In this document: positions 9,087 to 16,624 of the stretch, piece after piece | Position numbering within the stretch: the first letter of the stretch is position 1 | Layout: the number at the start of each line of letters is the position of its first letter | Source: Pseudideonella sakaiensis | Lineage (GTDB): Bacteria; Pseudomonadota; Gammaproteobacteria; Burkholderiales; Burkholderiaceae_C | DNA: 50,379 nucleotides | Direction of reading: 5' to 3' | NCBI RefSeq assembly: GCF_001293525.1 | Contig: NZ_BBYR01000058.1 | Location: forward strand, 1-50,379 | The notes under the pieces: generated by a model | The model's input: only the letters and a program-made list of their open reading frames with translations | The model's database searches: none | Told to the model about the DNA's origin: nothing | Translations under genes and position numbers: made by a program

Positions 9087-10001
9087 TCAGTTCGCCGGAG
9101 CGGCGGCGTCGGAGGCGGCCGCCGTCTCGGCCGCGAGGCACAGGTCATCCCAGGCACGCGCCTTGTCCAGCGGGTTGCGCAACAGGTAGGCCGGGTGGTA
9201 GGTGACCACCAGCGGCACCCCCTGGTAGCGGTGCACGCGGCCGCGCAGCCGGCCGATCGGCTCGCTGCTGCGCAGCAGGGCCTGCACCGCGAAGCGGCCC
9301 ATCGCGAGGATCAGCCGCGGCTGGACCAGCGCGATCTGGCGCACCAGGAAGGGCTCGCACTGCAGCAGCTCCTCCGGCGTCGGATTGCGGTTGCCCGGCG
9401 GCCGGCACTTCAGCGTGTTGGCGATGTAGACCTGCCGCTGCGGCGGCGCCTCGGCCCGCGTCAGGCCGATGGACTGCAGCAGGCTGTCGAGCAGCTGGCC
9501 GGAGCGTCCGACGAAGGGCTCGCCCTGGCGGTCCTCCTGCTCCCCGGGGGCCTCGCCGACGATCATCCAGTGGGCCTGCGGGTGGCCGACGCCGAAGACG
9601 GTCTGGGTGCGCCCCTGGCACAGCCCGCAGGCGGTGCAGGCCGCGACCTCGGCGCGCAGCGCCGGCCAGTCCAGCGCCGCCAGCCCGCCACGCCCGGGGC
9701 GCGGGCCGGGCGCGGCGTCGAGGGGGGCCGGGGCCACGGCGGCGGGCCGGCCGGGCGCAGCCACCGGGGCGCCCGCGCCCGCCGCAGCGGCCGGGGCCCC
9801 TCGCGGCACGGCCGCGACCGGATCCGCGCGGTCGGCGACGGCGGACGCAGCGACCGGCACCGGATCCGGCGCGTCGGGCGGCAGGTGCTCGCCCCCGTCC
9901 TCCGCACCTGCGCCCGCCGCCGCCGGCGGACCGGCCGGCACCAGCCAGGGCGGGATGCCGAGCTCGGCCAGCATGCGCCGCTGGCGCTCGTCCCAGCTCA
10001 T
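9087..10001 (-). CDS. uracil-DNA glycosylase, family 4 (Fe-S type)
   Basis: A 304-residue family-4 UDG, which excises uracil from DNA in base-excision repair. The catalytic domain carries the Fe-S cysteines starting in CTACGLC (about residues 118-124), the active-site motif GEAPGEQED, later cysteines (TLKCRPPGNR, QCEPF) and HPAYLLRNP near residue 268. The first 110 or so residues, after a short MSWDERQRRMLAELGI helix, are a low-complexity Ala/Pro/Gly/Asp linker that the family core does not need. Start ATG 10001 overlaps the rimI stop as ATGA, so it is the last gene of the tsaB-rimI-udg operon. It faces glmU tail to tail. Confidence 0.93.
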   Translation of the reverse strand: MSWDERQRRMLAELGIPPWLVPAGPPAAAGAGAEDGGEHLPPDAPDPVPVAASAVADRADPVAAVPRGAPAAAAGAGAPVAAPGRPAAVAPAPLDAAPGPRPGRGGLAALDWPALRAEVAACTACGLCQGRTQTVFGVGHPQAHWMIVGEAPGEQEDRQGEPFVGRSGQLLDSLLQSIGLTRAEAPPQRQVYIANTLKCRPPGNRNPTPEELLQCEPFLVRQIALVQPRLILAMGRFAVQALLRSSEPIGRLRGRVHRYQGVPLVVTYHPAYLLRNPLDKARAWDDLCLAAETAAASDAAAPAN

Positions 10002-10714
10002 CGGCGCGGCGCCGGCGGGCCGGCCGGCAGATCGATCGCCAGGCTCATCACCACCGCGTCCTCGCGCCGGCCCTGCGCCGCCGGGTAGTAGGCGCGGCGC
10101 GTGCCGATCTCGCGGAAGCCGAAGCGGCCGTAGAGCGTGCGCGCCCGGGCGTTGCTGGTGCGCACCTCCAGCCACAGCATCGGCGCGGCCTTCAGCCGGC
10201 ACCAGGCGACCAGCGCCTCCAGCATCCAGCGCGCATGGCCCTCGCGCTGGCGCGGCGGCGCGACGGTGAGGTTCAGCAGGTGCACCTCGTCGACACCGGC
10301 CATCGCGATCGCATAGCCGGCCAGGCCCGGATGCTCGTCGTGCAGCAGCCAGGCGGCATAGCCGGCATGCAGCGAGTCGACGAAGTTGCCGCGCGACCAC
10401 GGGAACTCGTAGGCCGCGCGCTCGACCTCGAGCACCTCGTCCAGCGCGCGCACGTCCATCGGCTCCAGCCGGCGCCCCTGCGCCGGCTGCGGAAGCAGCG
10501 ACGGCGGCGGCGGCCTGCCGTCGGCGCCGAGCGGGCCCGGCGGCGGCACCCCGGGCGGCTCCGCAGGCGGTGCATCGCCGGGCGCCGACGGGGCCGGCGC
10601 AGCCGGTTCGTGCTGCTCACCCGGGTGTTCGCCCTGGGGGCGGCCCGGCGGGCTGATCGGATGACCTTCGTGCTGCGCACTCCGGTGTTCGCCCTCGGGG
10701 CGGCCCGGCCTCAT
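9998..10714 (-). CDS. rimI: ribosomal protein alanine N-acetyltransferase (RimI-like GNAT) with N-terminal extension
   Basis: The C-terminal 153 residues (from about 86) are a GNAT domain of the RimI family, which acetylates the N-terminus of ribosomal protein S18: FPWSRGNFVDSL, LLNLTVAPPRQREGHA with the acetyl-CoA loop, and GRFGFREIGTRRAYYP. RimI is usually about 150 residues, so an internal ATG at 10459 would suffice. However, ATG 10714 overlaps the tsaB stop as ATGA, as do the other joints of this operon, which favours translation of an 85-residue leader rich in Pro, Gly and His. That leader is partly encoded by a 60-bp-period tandem repeat (GRPEGEHRSAQHE and GRPQGEHPGEQHE). Confidence 0.85.
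   Translation of the reverse strand: MRPGRPEGEHRSAQHEGHPISPPGRPQGEHPGEQHEPAAPAPSAPGDAPPAEPPGVPPPGPLGADGRPPPPSLLPQPAQGRRLEPMDVRALDEVLEVERAAYEFPWSRGNFVDSLHAGYAAWLLHDEHPGLAGYAIAMAGVDEVHLLNLTVAPPRQREGHARWMLEALVAWCRLKAAPMLWLEVRTSNARARTLYGRFGFREIGTRRAYYPAAQGRREDAVVMSLAIDLPAGPPAPRR
10607..10710. repeat. imperfect tandem duplication, 60-bp period
   Basis: A block of about 44 bp occurs twice with a period of exactly 60 bp (10607-10650 and 10667-10710). The shared segments include TTCGTGCTG and GTGTTCGCCCT followed by GGGGCGGCCCGG. The period is a multiple of three, so the rimI frame is kept and the predicted leader contains two related 20-residue units. Confidence 0.75.
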
Positions 10715-11526
10715 GCCGCGCCTCCTGCCGCCTTCGCGCGCGCCGCGGCGTCGCGCTCGACCGTGGTCAGCGCGACCTTGTCGCGCAGGTAGACGGGGAG
10801 CGCCTGGGCCGGGTCCTGGCCGCGGCCGGCCCGCCAGGCGGCCGCCGCCAGGCGCGCGAGCGCGCTGGCACGCGCCAGGGGGCCCGGCATGGGCAGGCGC
10901 CGCGCGAGGCCGGTGTCCAGGCGGTCGCCGAAGGCCTCGAGCGCGGAACCGACGACGGCCCGCGGGCCCGCCTCGGGTCCTTCCCCGGGCGCGCCGGCCC
11001 AGCGCGCCGCCAGCGCCGGCGGCGCGTAGAGCGCCGGAGCCACGAGCGGCTCCCACGCGATGGCGCCGACCGGATCGGCCAGGGTCTCGGGGACGGGGCC
11101 GGGGCCGGACGGCCGGGCGCGACGCCGGCGGTAGGCCGCCGCATACACCTCGTCCATCCGCGCGTCCTGCGCGACCCAGAGCTTGTCCGCGTCGGTCGCC
11201 GCGCCGTCGGTGTCGTCTGCCGCCGCCTCGGCCACCACCGCCAGGCTGTCGAGCGCCAGCACCGGCCGATCGATGCCGAAGGCCAGGCCCTGGGCCACCG
11301 CACAGGCGGTGCGCAGCCCGGTGAAGGCCCCGGGGCCGGCGCCGAAGGCGATCGCATCCAGCCCCGCCAGCGGCTGGCCGGCACGCTCGAGCAGCGCCAG
11401 CGCCTGCGGAATCAGCGTGGTCGAGGCCTGCGCCCCGCCGTCGGCCAGCGCCGGCCACACGCCGTCCGGCGTCACGACGGCCAGCAGCACGAGCTCGGTC
11501 GAGGTGTCGAAGGCCAGCAGGCGCAT
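10711..11526 (-). CDS. tsaB: tRNA threonylcarbamoyladenosine biosynthesis protein TsaB
   Basis: A 271-residue TsaB, the ASKHA-fold scaffold that binds TsaD and TsaE in making t6A37 of ANN-decoding tRNAs. It starts MRLLAFDTSTE, the usual TsaB beginning, and contains GAGPGAFTGLRTA near residue 70 and the typical late LPVYLRDKVA. It is longer than E. coli TsaB (231) owing to Ala/Gly/Arg-rich insertions in the second half. ATG 11526 is preferred over GTG 11553 because the domain begins immediately. The stop overlaps rimI as ATGA; a tsaB-rimI pair is common in Proteobacteria. The t6A enzyme Sua5 is encoded 1.2 kb upstream on the same strand. Confidence 0.93.
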   Translation of the reverse strand: MRLLAFDTSTELVLLAVVTPDGVWPALADGGAQASTTLIPQALALLERAGQPLAGLDAIAFGAGPGAFTGLRTACAVAQGLAFGIDRPVLALDSLAVVAEAAADDTDGAATDADKLWVAQDARMDEVYAAAYRRRRARPSGPGPVPETLADPVGAIAWEPLVAPALYAPPALAARWAGAPGEGPEAGPRAVVGSALEAFGDRLDTGLARRLPMPGPLARASALARLAAAAWRAGRGQDPAQALPVYLRDKVALTTVERDAAARAKAAGGAA

Positions 11527-11662
11527 GCCGCCGGCGCGGGCCTCCGGACTCACGGGCCGGTCCTCCGCGCGGCGCGCTGCGGGAGGCGGGCGGGGACGCG
11601 GCCCGGCCCGCCCGTCGGATGCCCTGCGCGCACGCCCGCCCCCGGGAGCCGCCGCGGCAGCG

Positions 11663-12643
11663 TCAGAACGGGTTGTTGCGCGCGACGGCCTCGGCGATCT
11701 CGCCGATGCGCGCCTGCCCGCCCGCGCTCAGGTGCACGCTGTCGGCCCACAGCCAGGTGGTGGACGTGGCCGAGGTGCCGGCGCTGTCGACCACCAGCGT
11801 GGAGGTGCTGCAGTTCGGCAGCGTGGCCGCCGCCTGGCAGGCCGCCTGCGTGACGTTGACGAAGCCGAGGCTCGCCGGGAAACGCACCGACAGCTGGATG
11901 CGCTCGTCCGACTGCACCAGGCCGATCTTGCGCCCGTCGTTGATGATCCCGACGCGCAGCCGGGCGTTGAAGCGCGCCACCAGGTTGGTCAGCAGCAGCG
12001 CCCGGTCGGTGTCGGTGTTGGCCGCCTGCTCCGCCAGCGCATACGGCGTCTGGCCGAGATCGATCACCTTGGCCAGCAACACCTTGCCGCCGGCATTGGC
12101 GACACGGTTGACCTGGTCGGCCAGCGCCGCACCGGCCGCCTCCACCGCGGCCGTGATCTCCGCGGCGCTGGCGTTCGGGTAGCGCTTGTACTGCTCCAGC
12201 ACGTCGTTGGCGCCGACCATCACCGTCACCAGGTCGGTCGCGCCGAAGCCGTCGCCGGCGGCCAGGAAGGCATCGATCTGGGCCGTCACGTCGGCCACCT
12301 TGGCGCCGGACGTGGCGAGGATGCGGCTGCGCGGCGCCGCCACGGCATTCGGGTTGCACTGCGGGAACACCAGGCCGAAGGTGTTCGACACGTACTGGAT
12401 CCACAGCGGGCTCGCGGTGCAGTCGAGCGCCGTGCCGTCGGTGTTCAGTGCATTGACGGTGTACTTGCGGCCCTCGGCCGTGATCACGCTGGACTCGTCG
12501 CCGAGCGCGAGGATGCGCTGCGGCGCGAAGGCGACCAGCTGCTGGCCGCCGCCGCATCCCGCCAGCACGGCCAGCGTGGCAACCGCCGCGGCCCGTCGGA
12601 CCGCACGGCGCCAGGCGGCGCGCGGGAAGCTCATCTCGAACAT
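11663..12643 (-). CDS. SGNH/GDSL-type hydrolase, lipoprotein
   Basis: A 326-residue predicted secreted lipoprotein with a lipobox LAGC (Cys30). The SGNH layout is present: block I as LALGDESS (residues 45-52), block III as VGANDVLEQY, and a late block V, DSVHLSAGGQARIGEI, with the catalytic Asp and His. Such enzymes are esterases or lipases; the substrate is unknown. Oddly, block I reads G-D-E-S-S instead of G-D-S, so the nucleophilic serine is shifted by one, or the position has changed. ATG 12643 has GGAG seven bases upstream. It sits 46 bp after the Sua5 gene and 136 bp before tsaB, probably within one transcript. Confidence 0.8.
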   Translation of the reverse strand: MFEMSFPRAAWRRAVRRAAAVATLAVLAGCGGGQQLVAFAPQRILALGDESSVITAEGRKYTVNALNTDGTALDCTASPLWIQYVSNTFGLVFPQCNPNAVAAPRSRILATSGAKVADVTAQIDAFLAAGDGFGATDLVTVMVGANDVLEQYKRYPNASAAEITAAVEAAGAALADQVNRVANAGGKVLLAKVIDLGQTPYALAEQAANTDTDRALLLTNLVARFNARLRVGIINDGRKIGLVQSDERIQLSVRFPASLGFVNVTQAACQAAATLPNCSTSTLVVDSAGTSATSTTWLWADSVHLSAGGQARIGEIAEAVARNNPF

Positions 12644-12689
12644 TCGAACACTCCAAAAAGACGCTGCGGGCGGGGCGTCGGTCCCGCGT

Positions 12690-13670
12690 TCAGGTCGCCG
12701 CCGCACGCTGCAGGCGGTCGCGCACGCCGTCCCACTCGGGGCCCGGCGGCGGTTCCTCGACCCAGATCAGCCGCATGCCCTCCGCATCGAAATCGCGCAG
12801 CACCGCAAACAGCTCGCGGGCGGCGGCCTCGGCCGTGGCCGGCATCGGACGCCAGCGCAGGCCGCGGGCCGGCGCCGGCAGGGGGCTGCGGGAATATACC
12901 GCCACCCCCGGGGCGGCGTCGCCCAGCACCCCCAGCGCGGTGCGCAGCATCGGGCCGGGCATCAGCCGCACGGTGGCCCGCGGCGCGTAGTGCGAGGCCA
13001 GGCTGCCGGACACGCGCGGCGCCGAGGCGTCGCGCGCGGCGAAGGCCTGGCCGGCCGCCGCCTCCAGCCGCGCCAGCGTCCAGCCGCCGGGGCGCAGCAG
13101 CACCGGCCGCTCGCCGCGGCAGTCGACGATGCTGGACTCGATGCCGACGCCGCAGGGCCCGCCGTCGAGCACGGCGAGCTCCGGGCCGAACTCGTCGCGC
13201 ACGTGGGCGGCGGTGGTCGGGCTGACGCGGCCGAAGCGGTTCGCGCTCGGCCCGGCCACGCCCGGCACGCCGCGCGTCGCGGCGGCGGCGAGCAGCGCGA
13301 GCGCGACCGGGTGGTCCGGGCAGCGCAGGCCGATGCTGTCCTGGCCGCCCGCGGCCGCGCCGGCCACGCCGGGGCGGCGCGCGACGACCAGGGTCACCGG
13401 CCCGGGCCAGGTCGCGGCCATCAGCCGCTCGGCCAGCGGCGTCAGGCGTGCCGCGAACGCGGCAGCGCCGGCCGCATCGGCGACGTGCACGATCAGCGGG
13501 TGGTCGGCCGGGCGGCCCTTGGCGGCGAAGATCGCGGCCACCGCGTCATCGTCGTCGGCACGCGCGCCGAGCCCGTAGACGGTCTCGGTCGGAAAGGCGA
13601 GCAGCCGGCCCTCGGCCAGCGCCTCGGCGGCCTGCGCGACCGCGGCCGGATCCCGTCCGTCCAGCAGCAC
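12690..13670 (-). CDS. L-threonylcarbamoyladenylate synthase (Sua5 type)
   Basis: A 326-residue TsaC/Sua5 protein that makes threonylcarbamoyl-AMP from threonine, bicarbonate and ATP, the first step of t6A synthesis. The YrdC domain shows FPTETVYGLGARA, the KGRPADHPLIVHV segment and PSANRFGRVSPT. The following Sua5 domain, roughly residues 210-326, distinguishes it from short TsaC proteins. No ATG fits the N-terminus; GTG 13670 gives VLLDGRDPAAV, 17 bp after the purK stop, with a GGGGACGAGG purine run directly before it. The gene is third in the purE-purK run. Together with tsaB it places two t6A genes within 3 kb. Confidence 0.92.
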   Translation of the reverse strand: MLLDGRDPAAVAQAAEALAEGRLLAFPTETVYGLGARADDDDAVAAIFAAKGRPADHPLIVHVADAAGAAAFAARLTPLAERLMAATWPGPVTLVVARRPGVAGAAAGGQDSIGLRCPDHPVALALLAAAATRGVPGVAGPSANRFGRVSPTTAAHVRDEFGPELAVLDGGPCGVGIESSIVDCRGERPVLLRPGGWTLARLEAAAGQAFAARDASAPRVSGSLASHYAPRATVRLMPGPMLRTALGVLGDAAPGVAVYSRSPLPAPARGLRWRPMPATAEAAARELFAVLRDFDAEGMRLIWVEEPPPGPEWDGVRDRLQRAAAT

Positions 13671-13687
13671 CCCTCGTCCCCGGACGG

Positions 13688-14893
13688 CTAGAACGGCGGC
13701 AGGCCGAGCCGGGCCGCGGCCTCGCGGGCCACGGCGCAGGCGGTGCCGGCGTCGGCCGCGGTGACGGTCAGGTGGCCCATCTTGCGGCCCGGCCGCGCCT
13801 CGGCCTTGCCATAGAGGTGCAGGTGCACGCCGGGAAGCGCCAGCACGGCCGGCCACGGGGGCTCGACGGCCGCGTCGTCGCCGCCGCGGAACCACAGGTC
13901 GCCGAGCAGGTTCAGCATCACCGCCGGCGAGTGCAGCCGCGGCGCCGCCAGCGGCAGGCCGGCCAGGGTGCGCACCTGCAGCTCGAACTGGGAGACGTCG
14001 CAGGCGTCCAGGCTGTGGTGCCCGGAGTTGTGCGGGCGCGGCGCCATCTCGTTGGCGACCAGCGCCCCGTCGGCGCTGCCGTCGTCGACCACGAAGAACT
14101 CCACGCACAGCACGCCGACATAGCCCAGCGAGCCGGCCAGCGCCCGCGCACTGCGCACCGCCTCGGCCTGCAGCGCGGGCGCCACGTCGGGCGGCGGCAC
14201 CTGGGTGACCGCGAGGATGCCGTCGCGGTGCAGGTTCTGCTGCACCGGCAGCTCGACCATCGCACCGTCGGCGCCGCGCGCCACCACCACGCTGATCTCG
14301 GCGCGCAGCGCGAGGCGCTGCTCGAGCACGCAGGGGCGGCGGCCGAGCTGGTCCCAGGCGGCCGCCAGCGCGGCGCGGTCGCCGACGCGGACCTGACCCT
14401 TGCCGTCGTAGCCGAGCTGCGCGGTCTTCAGGATGCCGGGGAGCAGCCCGGCCGGCACCGCGTCGAGCTGCTCGGCGGAGGCGATCAGTGCATGCGGCGC
14501 GCAGGGCACGCCGGCCTGGCGGAAATGGGCCTTCTCGGCCGCGCGGTCCTGGCAGACGCGCACCGCCGCCGCCGCGGGCGCGACGGGCCGCCGCGCGGCC
14601 AGCCGCTCCAGCGCCTGCGCCGGCACGTTCTCGAACTCGGTGGTGATCGCCGCGCTGGCCTCGGCCAGCGCCGCCAGCCCCGCCTCGTCGAGGTAGGCGC
14701 TGGCGACGTGGCGGTGGGCGACGAGGCCGGCCGGGCTGGCCGGGTCGGCATCCAGCACCGCGGTCGCGTAGCCCAGGGACTGGGCCGCGTGCACGAACAT
14801 CCGGCCGAGCTGGCCGCCGCCCATCACGCCCAGCGTGGCGCCCGGCGGCAGCGCCGCCGCCGCGGCGGCCGGCGTCGTCGCGGGCCCGCTCAT
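13688..14893 (-). CDS. purK: 5-(carboxyamino)imidazole ribonucleotide synthase PurK
   Basis: A 401-residue ATP-grasp enzyme that converts AIR, ATP and bicarbonate to N5-CAIR in de novo purine synthesis. It starts the domain with [13 protein letters not shown] (about residues 20-32). It carries TTEFENVP, the ATP-grasp segments [13 protein letters not shown] and FFVVDDG, and the metal-binding [13 protein letters not shown]. coli PurK is 355 residues; the excess lies in an Ala/Pro-rich leader and small insertions. ATG 14893 overlaps the purE stop as ATGA, so PurE and PurK, which act in succession, are translationally coupled. Confidence 0.96.
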   Translation of the reverse strand: MSGPATTPAAAAAALPPGATLGVMGGGQLGRMFVHAAQSLGYATAVLDADPASPAGLVAHRHVASAYLDEAGLAALAEASAAITTEFENVPAQALERLAARRPVAPAAAAVRVCQDRAAEKAHFRQAGVPCAPHALIASAEQLDAVPAGLLPGILKTAQLGYDGKGQVRVGDRAALAAAWDQLGRRPCVLEQRLALRAEISVVVARGADGAMVELPVQQNLHRDGILAVTQVPPPDVAPALQAEAVRSARALAGSLGYVGVLCVEFFVVDDGSADGALVANEMAPRPHNSGHHSLDACDVSQFELQVRTLAGLPLAAPRLHSPAVMLNLLGDLWFRGGDDAAVEPPWPAVLALPGVHLHLYGKAEARPGRKMGHLTVTAADAGTACAVAREAAARLGLPPF

Positions 14894-15387
14894 CGCAGCT
14901 CGGCGCTCATCGCGCGCGCGGCGTCGCGCTGGCGCAGGCGGAAAGCCTCGAGCTGCCCGCGCAGCGCCGGGGACTCGCCGGCCAGCATCGCCACCGCGAA
15001 CAGCGCCGCATTGGCCGCGCCGGCCGCGCCGATCGCAAAGGTCGCGACCGGGATGCCGCGCGGCATCTGCACGATCGAGTGCAGCGAATCGACCCCGTTC
15101 AGGTGCCGGCTGGCCACCGGCACGCCGAGCACCGGCACGACGGTCTTGGCCGCCAGCATGCCCGGCAGGTGGGCCGCGCCGCCGGCGCCGGCGATGATCG
15201 CCTTCAGCCCGCGGCCGGCCGCCGCCTCGGCGTAGGCGAACATGTCGTCGGGCATGCGGTGGGCCGAGACCACCCGCGTTTCGTGCGCAACGCCGAACTC
15301 GGTGAGAATCTCGGCAGCCGCGCGCAGGGTTTCCCAGTCGCTGCTGGAACCCATCACGACACCCACCTGGACGGCCCCGGCGTTCAC
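14890..15387 (-). CDS. purE: 5-(carboxyamino)imidazole ribonucleotide mutase PurE
   Basis: A 165-residue PurE, which moves the carboxylate of N5-CAIR to give CAIR. The family motifs are all visible: [11 protein letters not shown] at the N-terminus, [11 protein letters not shown], the [11 protein letters not shown] loop, and [20 protein letters not shown]. The start is uncertain: GTG 15387 gives the length above, while GTG 15411 would add eight residues (VPFRSSAP); neither has a clear ribosome binding site. It is the first gene of the purE-purK-sua5 run and diverges from cnoX. A 19-bp inverted repeat and a TACAAT hexamer lie just upstream. Confidence 0.94.
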   Translation of the reverse strand: MNAGAVQVGVVMGSSSDWETLRAAAEILTEFGVAHETRVVSAHRMPDDMFAYAEAAAGRGLKAIIAGAGGAAHLPGMLAAKTVVPVLGVPVASRHLNGVDSLHSIVQMPRGIPVATFAIGAAGAANAALFAVAMLAGESPALRGQLEAFRLRQRDAARAMSAELR

Positions 15388-15420
15388 GGGTGCAGACGAA
15401 CGAAACGGCACATGGCTTGA

Positions 15421-15444
15421 ATTGTAGGTGGCACGCCGCCACCT
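15421..15444 (-). promoter_or_regulatory. candidate purE promoter -10 with adjacent inverted repeat
   Basis: On the minus strand TACAAT (15421-15426) is a 5/6 match to a -10 box. Directly upstream of it, and sharing one base, is a perfect inverted repeat with 7-bp arms and a 5-base centre: AGGTGGC-ACGCC-GCCACCT (15426-15444). It occupies the -35 spacer region, a common place for a repressor or activator site. It could also serve the divergent cnoX gene. Functional assignment is inference. Confidence 0.4.
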
Positions 15445-15494
15445 CCCGGTATGGGCGCGCCCGTCGCGCCCGGCCGGCTTCGCGGACCGCACCC

Positions 15495-16442
15495 ATGATC
15501 GACATCACCTTCCAGAATTTCGAGGCCGAGCTGATCCACGGCTCCGTGCAGCAACCCGTCCTGCTGGACATCTGGGCGCCCTGGTGCGGCCCGTGCAAGT
15601 CCCTCGGGCCGGTGCTGGAAAAGCTGGAGGTGGCCTATGCCGGCCGCTTCAAGCTCGCCAAGCTGAATTCGGACGAGCAGCCGGAGATCGCCGGCCAGCT
15701 GTCGCAGATGTTCGGCGTGCGCAGCATCCCCTTCTGCGTGATGTTCCGCGAAGGCCAGCCGGTCGACGGCTTCGTCGGTGCGCTGCCGGAGTCCGAGATC
15801 CGCGCCTTCCTCGACAAGCACGTGCCCAGCCCCGACGAGCTGGCCGCCGACGAGGAGCTGCTGGAGGCCGAGGAACTGCTGGCCGACGGCGAGACCGAGG
15901 GCGCGATCGAGAAGCTGAAGGACGCCGTCGCGCTCAGCCCGGACAACGACACCACCCGCTACGAGGCGCTGCGCGCGCTGCTGATGGCCGGCCGCGCCGA
16001 CGAGGCGCGCGAGCTGCTGGCGCCGGTGCGCGGCCGCGTCATCCCGGACGCGCGCTTCACCGCCTGCGCCCTCTGGCTCGACGCGCTCGACGCCGAGGCC
16101 GATGCGCCGCCGCTGGAGACGCTGCAGGCGGCGATCGCGGCGAACAAGCGGGACTTCGCGGCACGCCACGCGCTGGCCCAGCGCCACTTCGCGGCCCAGC
16201 GCTTCACCGAGGCGATGGACGAGCTGCTCGAGATCATCCTGCGCGACAAGGCCTGGAACGACGAGCTGGCGCGCCGCAGCTTCGTCGCGATCCTGGAGGT
16301 GATGAGCAAGCCGGCCGCGCCGGCGCGGCCCGATGCGGCGGCGCCCAAGGGCACGCTGGAGGTGGCCGGCCGCATCACCGCCACGCCGGCCGACCCGGTG
16401 GTGGACGGCTACCGCCGCAAGCTGAGCATGGCGCTGTTCTGA
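15495..16442 (+). CDS. cnoX: thioredoxin-TPR protein, CnoX (YbbN) family
   Basis: A 315-residue protein with an N-terminal thioredoxin domain and C-terminal TPR-like helices, the layout of CnoX/YbbN. In E. coli this protein holds unfolded clients and hands them to GroEL and DnaK during oxidative stress. The active site here is WCGPC with Cys31 and Cys34, a complete redox pair, whereas E. coli CnoX has a degenerate site. This version should therefore be redox-active. Helical repeats run from about residue 115 ([18 protein letters not shown]) to about 275. ATG 15495 starts [13 protein letters not shown], typical of the family in Burkholderiales. The 81-bp repeats begin 12 bp after its stop. Confidence 0.9.
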   Translation: MIDITFQNFEAELIHGSVQQPVLLDIWAPWCGPCKSLGPVLEKLEVAYAGRFKLAKLNSDEQPEIAGQLSQMFGVRSIPFCVMFREGQPVDGFVGALPESEIRAFLDKHVPSPDELAADEELLEAEELLADGETEGAIEKLKDAVALSPDNDTTRYEALRALLMAGRADEARELLAPVRGRVIPDARFTACALWLDALDAEADAPPLETLQAAIAANKRDFAARHALAQRHFAAQRFTEAMDELLEIILRDKAWNDELARRSFVAILEVMSKPAAPARPDAAAPKGTLEVAGRITATPADPVVDGYRRKLSMALF

Positions 16443-16453
16443 ACGGGCGGGCG

Positions 16454-16624
16454 GCTCACAAGAAAACGCCGGGCCGCCCCAAGTTTTCTTGTCCCCCTCG
16501 GGGGGCGGGCCGGGCAAAGCCCGGCCCTGGGGGCGCTCACAGGAAAACGCCGGGCCGCCCCAAGTTTTCTTGACCCCCGCGGGGGGCGGGACGGGCAGCG
16601 CCCGGCCCTGGGGGCGCTCACAAG
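16454..16624. repeat. 81-bp palindromic repeat, two copies plus a partial third
   Basis: Units start at 16454, 16535 and 16616 with GCTCACA(A/G)G. Each unit contains AAGAAAAC and its complement GTTTTCTT (16460-16467 and 16483-16490 in unit 1). A C-run/G-run hairpin follows. In unit 1 a perfect 9-bp stem with an AAA loop comes next (GGGCCGGGC-AAA-GCCCGGCCC, 16507-16527), degenerate in unit 2. The third unit stops after nine bases, inside the convergent TPR gene. The structure suits a bidirectional transcription terminator and looks like a dispersed REP-type element. Confidence 0.85.
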
